Notes: generated by a model from the sequence alone, not told the origin. Positions 31,206 through 40,312 are shown, counted from the stretch's first letter. The stretch: DNA of 44,422 nt from Bacteroidales bacterium UBA1392 (GCA_002305275.1 DBQO01000030.1:1-44422); one strand, 5' to 3'. Numbers and translations are program-made.

Positions 31206-32654
31206 ATGGCAAACATTAAATTTTTCTCAGGAGAGGAGATCCCTCTGGAACTCCACAAGGTAAGAATTGTTCAAAAACTCAATCTTGTGCCAATAGAACG
31301 CCGTCGTGACGCTATCAAGGAGGCGGGCTACAACACCTTCAAACTCACTACAAAGGATGTCTTCCTGGATATGCTCACCGATAGCGGTACCAATGCGATG
31401 AGTGACAACCAGCTGGCAGCCATGATGAGGGCCGATGACGCTTATGCGGGTTCCGAGTCATTCGAGCGTCTACAAAAGGGTGTAGAGGATGTTCTTGGGA
31501 AAAAATATCTCCTTCCTGCTCACCAAGGGCGTGCCTGTGAAAACATCATAGCCAAGGCCTTCATCAAGCCGGGTCAGATAGTGCTTACCAACTACCATTT
31601 TACCACCACACTGGCGCATATAACTGAAGTAGGTGGCAGAGTAATCGAACTCCTGCATGATGAAGCGCTTGTACTCGAATCAACCAACCCATTCAAAGGA
31701 AATATTGATATTGAAAAACTTGTGGCTGCGATAGAAGAAAATGGAGCGGAAAATATCGCTTTTATCCGTATGGAGGCCTCCACCAACCTGATCGGAGGGC
31801 AACCCTTCTCCATCAGAAACATGATGGATGTGCGCAAGGTAGCTGATCAGTACAACATTATGCTTGTACTTGACGCCAGCCTCCTCGGTGAGAACGCATA
31901 CCTGGTTAAGCAACGTGAAGAGAAATGGAAAGAGAATAGTATGGCGGATATTGTAAAGATGATGACCGGACTTGCCGACCTCGTATATTTCTCTGCAAGG
32001 AAACTCACCTCATCGCGTGGAGGCGGTATCTGTACCAATGTGAGGGAACTCTATATGACAATGGAGCCGCTGATACCGCTCTTTGAGGGATTCCTAACCT
32101 ACGGTGGAATGTCCATCAGGGAGATCGAGGCTATGGCGGTGGGTATCTATGAGACCATTGACGAGACGATGATAAGCCAGAGTGTAAGTTTTATAAAATA
32201 TTTCGTGGAGAATGCGGTGAAGGCCGGCATCCCGATGGTCACTCCGGCGGGTGTACTCGGAGCGCATGTCAATGCCGGTAAATTCTGCGAACATATCCCG
32301 CAGCATGAATATCCTGCAGGTGCACTTGCTGCGGCCTTTTTCCTGGTCTCAGGAGTAAGGGGTATGGAGCGAGGTACGGTCTCAAGTGTTCGGGATGAGA
32401 ATGGCAATGAGATTCCTGCGGATGCCGAGTTGCTGCGCCTTGCATTCCCCCGCAGGGTATTTACACTCTCACAGACAATGTATGCGCTCGATCGCCTTAC
32501 CTGGCTCTATGAGAACAGGCATCTTATCGGTGGCTTGAAGTTTACATACGAGCCACCTGTGCTGAGATTCTTTATGGGAGAATTGGAGCCTCTCACCGAC
32601 TGGCCTTCGAGACTTGTGGAGAAGTTCAGGAAGGATTTCGGCAACAGTTTGTAG
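31206..32654 (+). CDS. tpl: Tyrosine phenol-lyase-like PLP enzyme (beta-eliminating lyase)
   Basis: The 482-residue protein belongs to the tryptophanase/tyrosine phenol-lyase family. Several blocks are closer to TPL than to tryptophanase as I recall them: LTDSGTNAMSD, FTTT (Thr where tryptophanase has Asp), GVRGMERGTVSS (Arg where tryptophanase has Ile), FCEH, and YEPPVLRFF (Phe where tryptophanase has His). The general-acid Tyr is kept (DAYAGS), as are the PLP-contact Asn (STNLIGGQP) and the PLP lysine (Lys266 in FSARK). However, the Arg of the family motif DxxR...ENAY is Leu226 here, and the segment after the lysine is LTSSRGGG instead of DCLVNIGG. Known TPL splits tyrosine to phenol, pyruvate and ammonia, and is reversible. 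The Tyr-codon attenuator means expression on tyrosine shortage, which fits synthesis rather than breakdown. A different substrate remains possible. Confidence 0.75.
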   Translation: MANIKFFSGEEIPLELHKVRIVQKLNLVPIERRRDAIKEAGYNTFKLTTKDVFLDMLTDSGTNAMSDNQLAAMMRADDAYAGSESFERLQKGVEDVLGKKYLLPAHQGRACENIIAKAFIKPGQIVLTNYHFTTTLAHITEVGGRVIELLHDEALVLESTNPFKGNIDIEKLVAAIEENGAENIAFIRMEASTNLIGGQPFSIRNMMDVRKVADQYNIMLVLDASLLGENAYLVKQREEKWKENSMADIVKMMTGLADLVYFSARKLTSSRGGGICTNVRELYMTMEPLIPLFEGFLTYGGMSIREIEAMAVGIYETIDETMISQSVSFIKYFVENAVKAGIPMVTPAGVLGAHVNAGKFCEHIPQHEYPAGALAAAFFLVSGVRGMERGTVSSVRDENGNEIPADAELLRLAFPRRVFTLSQTMYALDRLTWLYENRHLIGGLKFTYEPPVLRFFMGELEPLTDWPSRLVEKFRKDFGNSL

Positions 32655-32678
32655 CGGAGCGTGTTGCTTTTGATAGGC

Positions 32679-33521
32679 TTATTTGAGCCGCACGACCCTG
32701 ATCCCGTTATTGCTTTTTATGCCGCTGATGTACTCTGTCAGCGGCTTTTTATTTATAACCACCTTCATTTCTACCGAAGAAGCGTGGATAAAGGTCAATC
32801 TGCCCTCCTGCCAATAGGCGTAGCCAACATGGGCTATATCAAGTCCTTTGGCCGTACTGTTGAAGCAGATGATGTCACCGTCATGTATAAGATGCTCGCA
32901 GGCTGAGATTTCATCCTTTGGGATGTAATGGTATTCAAATCCATTGAGATACTCTTCAGTAGCTCGTATCTTTTCCAGCAGAGAGGGATTTTCCCTGAGT
33001 TGGCGGTAAGATCCGGTATGGGTACTCATAAAGGAGAATTCCTGCGGCCACGCAACACCTCCTATCTCTGCGGTAATCTCCTCCATAATACCCCTTTCCG
33101 CTGCCTGCCTGATCCATTCCGAAGTGTAATGGATACGTGAAGCGTAGTCTTCGACTATGCCGTTACGGTAGCGGAGTTTCTGCAGATTGTCGCAATAGGA
33201 GGCAAAGTCGGGATTCTCCTCTTTGAGGGTGAGTGAGAATGCCAAACACATCTCTACAAAGAGAATACAATCGGTTTTGTCCATATGGACGGTAAGCATC
33301 TCGGGATCCTCTTCAAGAGTGCCGGCAACATATGGAGTGCCGAGTTTCTGAAGAGCGGTTTTTATTACCAACTGATCCATAGGGAGCGCCTTATGGGGCA
33401 GCATCTGTTCAAGCAGTCGCTCAAAGGAGTCTTTAGCCTCGGGAGTGAAACGGACCTGCGGCTTGCTGCAGGATGTCGTAAGGGTGCAGAAAAGCACCAA
33501 AATTGAAAGTATGTATCTCAT
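32679..33521 (-). CDS. DUF1460 N-acetylmuramoyl-L-alanine amidase-like lipoprotein
   Basis: The 280-residue protein has a signal with lipobox TTSCSK. The DUF1460 fold is a NlpC/P60-like papain fold; the catalytic Cys is in KTDCILFVE (about residue 93) and the His in DIAHVGYAYW. Known Bacteroidota members cleave the MurNAc-L-Ala bond in muropeptides and take part in cell-wall recycling. It starts 22 bases after the 3' end of RNase P RNA on the same strand. Confidence 0.88.
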   Translation of the reverse strand: MRYILSILVLFCTLTTSCSKPQVRFTPEAKDSFERLLEQMLPHKALPMDQLVIKTALQKLGTPYVAGTLEEDPEMLTVHMDKTDCILFVEMCLAFSLTLKEENPDFASYCDNLQKLRYRNGIVEDYASRIHYTSEWIRQAAERGIMEEITAEIGGVAWPQEFSFMSTHTGSYRQLRENPSLLEKIRATEEYLNGFEYHYIPKDEISACEHLIHDGDIICFNSTAKGLDIAHVGYAYWQEGRLTFIHASSVEMKVVINKKPLTEYISGIKSNNGIRVVRLK

Positions 33522-33542
33522 ATAAATTGAATTATCAAAAAA

Positions 33543-33860
33543 GGTGAGACATAAGCCGGATTCTGTGCCTTAATTTTCTTTAATGGCTCCTATCATTTAT
33601 CTACCGCGACCTACCCCCCGACAGCGGGCGAGCAACCCTTAATTGCCGGTATATTTGGTCTTGCAGCCTTCCGGTGCGTACCCCGCCGGTGTCACCATCG
33701 ACGGTTGTGAGCTCTTACCTCACATTTTCACCCTTACCCTTGCGGGCGGTTGTTTTCTGTTACGCGCTCCACAAACTTCCATCTGTCTGTGCTTTCCACA
33801 GGGAAGCGCTCTGTGCTGTCCGGACTTTCCTCTCCCGAAAGAGCGATAGGAAGTCTCACC
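33543..33860 (-). ncRNA. rnpB: RNase P RNA (bacterial type A)
   Basis: On the minus strand the RNA starts GGTGAGACTTCC and has the conserved block GAGGAAAGTCCGGAC, and it ends with ACAGAATCCGGCTTATGTC followed by the closing TCACC. The ends GGTGAGAC and GTCTCACC form P1. A TTTTTT run directly follows, so P1 may double as terminator. It is the catalytic RNA that makes mature tRNA 5' ends. The gene spans most of the gap between 33521 and 33975. Confidence 0.95.
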
Positions 33861-33867
33861 TGCGGTA

Positions 33868-33875
33868 CAAAGATA
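33868..33875 (-). promoter_or_regulatory. rnpB promoter -7 box
   Basis: TATCTTTG on the minus strand, 7 bases before the RNA 5' end. Confidence 0.65.
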
Positions 33876-33961
33876 GGAATATATTTTAGAAAAGGTCTTT
33901 GAGAAACAAATCATGAATTAAATGATTTTGTCTACTTATCTTTTAAGTGAATCTTTATTTC

Positions 33962-33969
33962 TATCTTTG
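33962..33969 (+). promoter_or_regulatory. Promoter -7 box for the small protein at 33975
   Basis: TATCTTTG lies 5 bases before the ATG. If this is the promoter, the leader is nearly absent or the real start is downstream. Confidence 0.4.
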
Positions 33970-33974
33970 CGGAG

Positions 33975-34388
33975 ATGAAATGGATCGTAAGAATATTGCT
34001 GATGCTTGCAGCCCCTCTGTTGCTTTTTATAGCTGCGAGGAGCGGCCATGTCGTTATGGATCAAATCCATTTCCCTGATGAGGTCACTACTCTCGCCGAT
34101 CATAACGACAAATTGCCTCTGCCTGAGTTTGATTACAGATGTGATTTGATGTTGCCTGTAAGCACTACCGGCGTATCGGGAATACATTTCCAACAGGTAG
34201 CAGGCTCAACCGGTAACTTTCAGGGCCATAGCAGGCAGACAGACCCCTTTAAACGTTATACGATACTTCTTTATGGCAGAATCCGTTCCTGTGGTTTTGT
34301 CAGGGAACACAATATCTCATTCTTGGCCGCATCATCACTTATGGATTCGGAAGCAAGACGCATTTCAAATCGTATTCTGATAATTTAG
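33975..34388 (+). CDS. Small exported hypothetical protein
   Basis: The 137-residue ORF begins with a hydrophobic signal or anchor (IVRILLMLAAPLLLFIAARSG). The rest is polar with no recognised domain; it has two Cys and an acidic HFPDEVTTLADHND stretch. A TAnnTTTG box lies right before the start, so the ATG is uncertain. It may be a real small envelope protein, but no neighbour gives a hint of its role. Confidence 0.5.
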   Translation: MKWIVRILLMLAAPLLLFIAARSGHVVMDQIHFPDEVTTLADHNDKLPLPEFDYRCDLMLPVSTTGVSGIHFQQVAGSTGNFQGHSRQTDPFKRYTILLYGRIRSCGFVREHNISFLAASSLMDSEARRISNRILII

Positions 34389-34494
34389 TGCATTGGATAC
34401 TTCTATGAATACCTTCAGGGTAATTTTGGGAATGTACTAATCATAACTTTCCCACACTTTTATCATATTATCCAACCCTAAAAAAGAATACAAA

Positions 34495-34938
34495 ATGGAC
34501 AATTTGTTTGTAAAAACCAGATCCACAAAAGACATAATCATATCCACGGTTATTCTGGTAGCAGGAGTAACAATGGTGGCTCTTCCCACACCCGCATCAG
34601 TCAATATAGCAGGCCTCTTTATGGCCTGTACCGGGATTGTGCTGCTGGCAGTGCTCAAATCCAGCTGGAAAAACACCGAAACCCGTGAAAAATTCTCCTC
34701 TAAAACCCTCTATTTTCCTAGGGAAATGGAGACTAAGCTGAAAGAAGCTATGGAGGGTTCCCTCAAGAAAATAACTGCGGATACCACCAGCCAGTCTTCG
34801 GCACTGAAACTGGACATCCTTTATAACAAGAAAACAGGCAAGGCTTTTTGCCAACTCTCAGAATACATACCTTACCAGTACCATCCCTTCACCGACATGA
34901 TCCAAAAGCCGGTGGATGAGGTACTTCACCTTGTCTGA
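34495..34938 (+). CDS. Small membrane protein, unknown function
   Basis: The 147-residue protein has two adjacent hydrophobic helices (IIISTVILVAGVTMVALP and AGLFMACTGIVLLAVL) near the N-terminus, then a charged cytoplasmic or periplasmic domain with EMETKLKEAMEGSLKKI. No family is recognised. A TAATTTTG box is at 34421-34428, about 65 bases upstream. The CaCA antiporter gene starts 12 nt after its stop, so the two may form an operon and work together. Confidence 0.65.
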   Translation: MDNLFVKTRSTKDIIISTVILVAGVTMVALPTPASVNIAGLFMACTGIVLLAVLKSSWKNTETREKFSSKTLYFPREMETKLKEAMEGSLKKITADTTSQSSALKLDILYNKKTGKAFCQLSEYIPYQYHPFTDMIQKPVDEVLHLV

Positions 34939-34949
34939 ATGACATTGGA

Positions 34950-35900
34950 ATGGAATATTTCATTTTAGTTATATCGCTTCTCGCAATAGCCTTCGGCGCC
35001 AATCGTTTCGTGGATGGCGCCGTTGGCATTGCACGGCGCTTAAAAATCTCCGACTTCGTAATTGGGGCGGTTGTGGTGGGATTTGGCACCTCCTTTCCTG
35101 AACTGCTTGTAAGTCTTAAGGGAGCCATTTCCGGCAATGCCGATGTTGCCATAGGTAATGTAGTCGGCTCAAATATCTTTAATGTACTCGGCATTTTGGG
35201 AATAACTGCGATGTTGTTTCCGATACCGACCACCAGGGAAAATATTCGAAGGGATGCTCCCTTTTGCTTAGGTGTTAGCGTGCTGCTACTCCTTTTGGCG
35301 TTTGATTTTTTTACAAAAGATGAAACTCTACTATCCAGAGTGGATGGAGTGGTGCTTATCGCGGTATTTGCCCTCTTTATGTGGATAATGCTCAGAAAAG
35401 GAAGTCGGGATATATCTGCCGACACCCAGACACAACCTTATATTGGTAAACCTTTGTGGCACAGTATTACAGTCGCCATAGTAGGACTTACTGTCTTGAT
35501 TTTGGGTTGTAATTTTTTCGTAGAACAGGCAGTGATTATAGCCCGCAACCTGGGAGTAAGTGATGCTTATATTTCAATTACCCTCATTGCCTGCGGTACT
35601 TCGCTTCCGGAACTTGCAGCATCCGTTGCCGCAGCTTTCAAAAAGAACACGCAGATAGCTCTTGGAAACATCATCGGCTCCAATATCTTCAATATTTTAT
35701 TTATATTGGGAGCCAGTTCCTTGATCAGGCCGCTACACAGCCCTGACATAGTGCTTACGGATTATCTTGTAATGACGGGCGCAGCGCTCATATTGATGGT
35801 TTTCGCCATTACAAAAGTGCGGATTTCACGTTTTGAAGGTTTTTTGATGCTTGTTGCTTATGTTGCCTACAATATTTGGCTACTTAGCATGCAGGGTTGA
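34950..35900 (+). CDS. yrbG: Calcium/sodium antiporter of the CaCA family
   Basis: The 316-residue membrane protein has two inverted alpha repeats, each with the family motif: GFGTSFPELLVSL with GNVVGSNIFN in the first, and ACGTSLPELAASV with GNIIGSNIFN in the second. The acidic Glu of each PEL motif binds the ion. It should export calcium in exchange for sodium or protons across the inner membrane. It follows the small membrane protein by 12 nt and converges with the TlpA-like gene. Confidence 0.92.
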   Translation: MEYFILVISLLAIAFGANRFVDGAVGIARRLKISDFVIGAVVVGFGTSFPELLVSLKGAISGNADVAIGNVVGSNIFNVLGILGITAMLFPIPTTRENIRRDAPFCLGVSVLLLLLAFDFFTKDETLLSRVDGVVLIAVFALFMWIMLRKGSRDISADTQTQPYIGKPLWHSITVAIVGLTVLILGCNFFVEQAVIIARNLGVSDAYISITLIACGTSLPELAASVAAAFKKNTQIALGNIIGSNIFNILFILGASSLIRPLHSPDIVLTDYLVMTGAALILMVFAITKVRISRFEGFLMLVAYVAYNIWLLSMQG

Positions 35901-35916
35901 TCGCTGCTCTTTACAA

Positions 35917-36486
35917 TCAGTGTATCTTCTCGCCTAGCAATGATGAGAGAGCTTCAGCGGTAAATGCAAAACCAATAACTTTACCTTCAGTATCTATTAG
36001 AAACATGGTGGGAATCCAGTGGAGGTCATAAGCTGCCGAAACCGGATTCTCTTTCCATTTGACGTAATTGCAGAGTTGTATCCATGGGATTTCGTGCTTC
36101 GCTATGCAACTATCCAATGCTTCGCGATTGTTGTCAAATGAAATTCCTATAAATTTTACTCCTTTTGGGGAATATTCCGCATAGAGCTCTTTGAGTGCGG
36201 GAATTTCCCTTATGCAGTCTGAACACCAGGAAGCCCAGAAGTCGAGCACCACATAAGAACCCAGAAGCGAACTCAGTTTAAAAGTTTCACCCTTAAGGTC
36301 AGGCATTTCAATTTCGGGAGCCCGGCTGCCGATTTCTATTTGCGGTTCGTATTTGCTCATATCTACGCTCTGTTCGGCTTTTGTCTCTGCCTGCACCTCT
36401 TCTTGAGATTGTTTGCCTTTATTGTTGCCGCAACCTACGGCAAGGGCCATCATAAGAATAACAGCGATGATGTTGCGAGTTTTCAT
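35917..36486 (-). CDS. TlpA/ResA-like thioredoxin-fold lipoprotein
   Basis: The protein of about 189 residues starts at ATG 36486 (MKTRNII); a longer reading from 36537 would overlap the GH18 gene. It has a lipobox AVGCG near residue 19, then the thioredoxin fold of the TlpA/ResA/AhpC-TSA group with the redox motif WCSDC and the cis-Pro region HWIPTMFLID. It is likely a periplasmic or surface thiol-disulfide protein. It is the last gene of the minus-strand run that starts at 41059, 23 nt after the GH18 gene. Confidence 0.88.
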   Translation of the reverse strand: MKTRNIIAVILMMALAVGCGNNKGKQSQEEVQAETKAEQSVDMSKYEPQIEIGSRAPEIEMPDLKGETFKLSSLLGSYVVLDFWASWCSDCIREIPALKELYAEYSPKGVKFIGISFDNNREALDSCIAKHEIPWIQLCNYVKWKENPVSAAYDLHWIPTMFLIDTEGKVIGFAFTAEALSSLLGEKIH

Positions 36487-36509
36487 ATTACGTTGAGTTT
36501 TGATTTGTC

Positions 36510-37673
36510 TTAAGGTTTCATTACTGCCTGCCAGCAAGCCTTGCGGAGAGTACCTTTTACATCATCTCCGTCATACTGCCAATACATTATGCCTTTCATG
36601 CCAATTCTATGGAGCCATTCTCCTTTGAGAGCTATGCTTCTCGCATTGTCGTAGCCGCAATAAAAGCTGTTGTTTGATACGAGTGTAACATAAGGGACAC
36701 CGGCAGCCTCGTCAAAATTATCAATCTTGTAAACATTGGGATCGAGAAGCAGGATTTTGTCGTAATTTATGGCAGTAGGTGCGGTACTGAATGAGCGACG
36801 ACCATAGAACGGTATGCCGAGGACCAGTTTGGAGGGTTTTACACCTGCATCAAGATAGGCTCTTACAGCTCTTTCACAGTCAACGTATGCTTTTGGAGAG
36901 TTGATTGCGGAGTGATGATTTGGAGCGGCATCCATATCGTAGGTCATGATGTTTACAAAGTCCACATAGGGATCCACAGCCGCGATGTCGATATATCTCC
37001 AGCCAGCGCTAACCGCAACCTTGTCTTTGACATATCCCGCGTAGGAAAGAATATATTTGGTGCCGAGAGTTTCACGGAGCTGCTTCATCAGCAAAACATG
37101 GTTTTCAGTATCAATAGAGGGGTCGGAGGCGTGTCCACTCCAGGAAAGCCCCGGAAACTCCCAATCAATATCGATACCGTCAATACCCCATTGTTCCAGG
37201 AAAGCCTTGCAGTCGGCAGCGAACTTCTTCCTTCCCTCGTCAGTACTCGCCATTTTGGAAAAACCGCCTCCCTGTTTGTTGTCGGAGTTGGAGACGGTAT
37301 GGGAGAATGATAGTGATATCTTCAGATCGGGGTTGACCTTTTTCAGATCTACGATTGTCTGGAAACGGGACTGGTTGCCCTGAAGCTTAAAACCCTTGTA
37401 TTCTCCATCCACCACGTACAGTTCTGCAAAAGCGTAGTTAATGTGGGTCATAATGGAGGGTTCTGGGATCTTTGCACCCCAATATGTGACATAGGCGCAG
37501 ACATTGCGTCCCTCTATTTTTGCGTAAGGAACAAACGGAATCTCCGGCTCAGGTGGGTTAGGGTTGTTGGGATTTTCAGGTTTTTCCGGTTTGATAGAAT
37601 CTCCATTACAGGATGCTATCGACAAAGCAAAAGCGGTGGCTAATGCCAGGGTCAGTAATTTCTTAAGTTTCAT
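36510..37673 (-). CDS. GH18 family lipoprotein (chitinase/endo-N-acetylglucosaminidase type)
   Basis: The 387-residue protein starts at ATG 37673 (MKLKKLL), though ATG 37685 overlapping the upstream stop is possible. It has a lipobox SIASCN and a Pro/Asn-rich linker, then a TIM barrel with the GH18 catalytic motif DGIDIDWE (Glu as acid, Asp assisting), the ISLSFSH strand and a C-terminal GIMYWQYDGD. GH18 enzymes cleave beta-1,4-GlcNAc links using the substrate acetamido group. The lipid anchor places it at the envelope. It lies 8 nt after the OYE-family gene in the same operon. Confidence 0.9.
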   Translation of the reverse strand: MKLKKLLTLALATAFALSIASCNGDSIKPEKPENPNNPNPPEPEIPFVPYAKIEGRNVCAYVTYWGAKIPEPSIMTHINYAFAELYVVDGEYKGFKLQGNQSRFQTIVDLKKVNPDLKISLSFSHTVSNSDNKQGGGFSKMASTDEGRKKFAADCKAFLEQWGIDGIDIDWEFPGLSWSGHASDPSIDTENHVLLMKQLRETLGTKYILSYAGYVKDKVAVSAGWRYIDIAAVDPYVDFVNIMTYDMDAAPNHHSAINSPKAYVDCERAVRAYLDAGVKPSKLVLGIPFYGRRSFSTAPTAINYDKILLLDPNVYKIDNFDEAAGVPYVTLVSNNSFYCGYDNARSIALKGEWLHRIGMKGIMYWQYDGDDVKGTLRKACWQAVMKP

Positions 37674-37681
37674 ATTTAGGG

Positions 37682-38908
37682 TCATTTTTTTAAATATCTC
37701 TTTTCGCAATCGCGTTTGAGTGCAGGAGTGATGTCCTGGCAATGGGTGTGACATTGCATTGAGAGGGAGTACATTCTTCCAACACAAAAATTGACCTGTT
37801 TGCAGGCACTGCAATGGTTCTTCTCTTCGCGCAACTTTTTGACGAAGTCTGTATCCCTGATAAGGGCACGAGCTATCTGTACCATCTCAAATCCGGCATC
37901 CAGGATCTCATCTATACCGCGCCGGGAAATAACTCCTCCGACATATACCAGCGGGAGGTCAAGTGCTTCACGGAATTTTTTGGAGTCTTCCAGGAAGTAA
38001 TTCTCCTTGAAGAGAACAGAAGGAGCAACTATATGGCCGAATAGGCGAACTCCGAGTTTGAGCCACCAATGCTTAGGAGGCATATAGTGGGCGATGGCCT
38101 TAACAGGGAATGCGCCGCCCATAACGTACATCGGCATCCTGCTCACAAATCCGCCGCTGAGTACCAGCGCATGAGCGCCTAGCTCCTGAAGCCGGCGCGC
38201 CACACGGATACAATCATTGATCTCCATTCCACCCTTGAAACCATCTCGGGTATTGATTTTGACAAATACCGCGACCTTATCACTTGCTGCTGCCATAACC
38301 TCTTTCATTACCCGCTCCATGAATCGCATCCTGTTTTCCAGAGAGCCTCCATATTCATCCTTACGGTGGTTTGTGTATGGTGATAGAAATTGGGATATGA
38401 GGTAGCCGTGTCCCGCGTGGATTTCTACGGCATCAAATCCGGCTTTTATGGCCAAATGTACCGCTTTACCGAAATCCTCAACTATCTCATCAATTTCCTC
38501 CACTCTCATGCCATGTACAATGGTGGGGGAGTAGATGTTGAAACCGCTGCTGGCACCCTTCGGCCAACACTTGCAAATGGATCTGTGAGACATGTTGCCA
38601 CAATGTCCGAGCTGGATTGAGGCGAGTGCACCTTCTCTATGGATTGCCTCTGTGAGGGCTTTCAGTTCCGGTACTATCTCTTCTCTCATCCATAGCTGTC
38701 GCTCGAAAGAGAGTCCGCTCCGGGATACCGAAGCGTAGGCGATAGTGGTCATACCAACACCTCCACGTGCCACCGCAGTGTGGTAATCAAATAGTTCCTG
38801 CGAAGGTCTGTGGCCGGGACACATCCCTTCAAATGCGGCCGAACGAATGGTGCGGTTCGGAAGTTCTATCGGGCCTATTTTGTAAGGTGTGAAGAGCGTA
38901 TCACTCAT
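37682..38908 (-). CDS. OYE-family NADH:flavin oxidoreductase with Fe-S cysteines
   Basis: The 408-residue protein starts at ATG 38908 (MSDTLFTPYKIG), overlapping the stop of the upstream lipoprotein gene, so they are probably coupled. The FMN-binding barrel shows IQLGHCGN, the active-site IHAGHGYLISQFLSP and YGGSLENRMRF. Near the C-terminus CSACKQVNFC (CX2CX5C) and CHTHC could hold an Fe-S cluster, somewhat unlike the CX2CX3C of 2,4-dienoyl-CoA reductases, and the protein lacks the large second FAD/NADH domain of those enzymes. It reduces an activated C=C bond. Its operon-mate is a steroid 5-alpha-reductase-like protein, so an enone steroid is one possible substrate. Confidence 0.85.
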   Translation of the reverse strand: MSDTLFTPYKIGPIELPNRTIRSAAFEGMCPGHRPSQELFDYHTAVARGGVGMTTIAYASVSRSGLSFERQLWMREEIVPELKALTEAIHREGALASIQLGHCGNMSHRSICKCWPKGASSGFNIYSPTIVHGMRVEEIDEIVEDFGKAVHLAIKAGFDAVEIHAGHGYLISQFLSPYTNHRKDEYGGSLENRMRFMERVMKEVMAAASDKVAVFVKINTRDGFKGGMEINDCIRVARRLQELGAHALVLSGGFVSRMPMYVMGGAFPVKAIAHYMPPKHWWLKLGVRLFGHIVAPSVLFKENYFLEDSKKFREALDLPLVYVGGVISRRGIDEILDAGFEMVQIARALIRDTDFVKKLREEKNHCSACKQVNFCVGRMYSLSMQCHTHCQDITPALKRDCEKRYLKK

Positions 38909-39521
38909 CTTCCGGTACTTCTGTTGAATTTGACTCTGATTTGATAATCTCACTATATCCCGGGATGACGAGTCCCGTGGACTGATGAAGTTTTTTACGA
39001 TCCGTGTTCATGGAGACTACTCTGTTGTCCGGAGTGATGGCTAGGTAGATATCATCCAACACCTGTGCATTTCTCTTCAATACTCTTCCTATCGTTTTCC
39101 TCACTATACCCCCCGTTTTAATCTGAGCTTTTACGCGGTAGTCGTAGTATGCCACCATATAGAGGGAGTCGCCCATCCTCTCCTTTACTGCATGTAGTGC
39201 CTCAAGGATATCATAGTCCTTGTATATCTCATCATACTTGAGGGCTGCATTCTTTTTGAGTCCCCTACGGAAATAATCATCGAGAAATTTTTTGTTAGCT
39301 TCAATCCTCATTTCGAATACATTAATTCTCCGATCAAATTCCGTTAAGAAGAGAGTGGAATCCAGCTTTTCAAGTTCTATTATGGAAAAATCGTAGGCTC
39401 CGTCGAGTGTATTAATGATTTCCTCTTCGATTGCCTTTTCGAGGCCGGATACTGATTTCTTACCTGTGCAGGAGCTTATTACCGCTGCTGCCGCTAAAAT
39501 GATAATGCCTATTCGTTTCAT
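38901..39521 (-). CDS. Putative lipoprotein, unknown function
   Basis: The 206-residue protein has a signal with lipobox ISSCTG. The mature part is helical and charged, with conserved-looking KFLDDYFRRGLKK and YYDYRVKAQ segments. No domain is recognised. It lies between the 5-alpha-reductase-like gene (26 nt upstream) and the OYE gene (8-nt overlap), so it is part of the operon and may help bind or deliver the substrate. Confidence 0.75.
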   Translation of the reverse strand: MKRIGIIILAAAAVISSCTGKKSVSGLEKAIEEEIINTLDGAYDFSIIELEKLDSTLFLTEFDRRINVFEMRIEANKKFLDDYFRRGLKKNAALKYDEIYKDYDILEALHAVKERMGDSLYMVAYYDYRVKAQIKTGGIVRKTIGRVLKRNAQVLDDIYLAITPDNRVVSMNTDRKKLHQSTGLVIPGYSEIIKSESNSTEVPEDE

Positions 39522-39547
39522 ATCACTATTATTTTATGATAAATATT

Positions 39548-40309
39548 TCAATATAAAAAAGGGAACACACGTTTTCGTTTTAGGGAAGTAAATTCTTCGC
39601 CAAACTTCTCCGTGTACTTTAGGTAGAGGGAGTTTGCCCTCGGTACCAGATTGGCGCAGGTCCATAGTAGGAATACGACTCCGGGGAGAGACCATGTAAG
39701 GATGGCAAATCCTGTCCATTCCAGTATCTCGCCAAAATAGTTGGCTGATGAAACATACTTGAACATGCCTCCCATCGGGATATAGTGGGCATTGTCGCCG
39801 GGCTTTCGCAGGTGGCGTATTATGTAGTCCGAGTGGAGATTAATTACCATTCCGACAATGAAAATCACTGTTCCCATAATAAACTGGGGAGTCTTTAGCC
39901 ATTCCACCGTATACATATCATCCGGAGAGAGATAATAGAGCCAATATCCCTGCATGTACGCGTTGGTGAAATTAAATGTCATTCCCAGGGCGATGATACT
40001 GAGTGGCATCTTACTCTCACCCCTTATCAGCAGGGGGAATATGAAAGTACGCTGGAGGTAGTGTGTCAAAAAGAGAAGCGTAATGACAATTATTGCAGGA
40101 TCACCTACCCGGTCACTATCGAGATAAAGCCCCAACATAGTAACGAAAATAGGGGCTTCCATCAATATCCATCCTATCTTATTTGGAATGGAAGGGCCCC
40201 ACTTGGGATTCCTGAGAAAGCCATATCCTGCTCCTAAGAAGAAGAGTGCCACAAAAACGACTACGGCCAGCGCACTCATGGTAATTAGGGTTATATTGTA
40301 GATGCTCAT
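39548..40309 (-). CDS. Steroid 5-alpha-reductase family membrane protein
   Basis: The 253-residue protein has about six hydrophobic helices and the C-terminal signature of 3-oxo-5-alpha-steroid 4-dehydrogenases: GGMFKYVSSANYFGEILEW, then YTEKFGEEF and RKRVFPFLY at the end. It uses NADPH to reduce a Delta-4 bond in eukaryotic homologues. Gut Bacteroidales have members reported to reduce 3-oxo-Delta-4 bile acids; whether this one does is unknown. It starts 3 nt after the acyl-ACP thioesterase gene and precedes an OYE-type reductase two genes down. Confidence 0.85.
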   Translation of the reverse strand: MSIYNITLITMSALAVVVFVALFFLGAGYGFLRNPKWGPSIPNKIGWILMEAPIFVTMLGLYLDSDRVGDPAIIVITLLFLTHYLQRTFIFPLLIRGESKMPLSIIALGMTFNFTNAYMQGYWLYYLSPDDMYTVEWLKTPQFIMGTVIFIVGMVINLHSDYIIRHLRKPGDNAHYIPMGGMFKYVSSANYFGEILEWTGFAILTWSLPGVVFLLWTCANLVPRANSLYLKYTEKFGEEFTSLKRKRVFPFLY

Positions 40310-40312
40310 ATA

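Noticed and set aside
31206..32654. Plain tryptophanase (tnaA) with a tnaC-type leader
   Set aside because: The specificity residues match TPL rather than tryptophanase, and the leader has Tyr codons and an attenuator instead of a Trp-sensing TnaC-like peptide.
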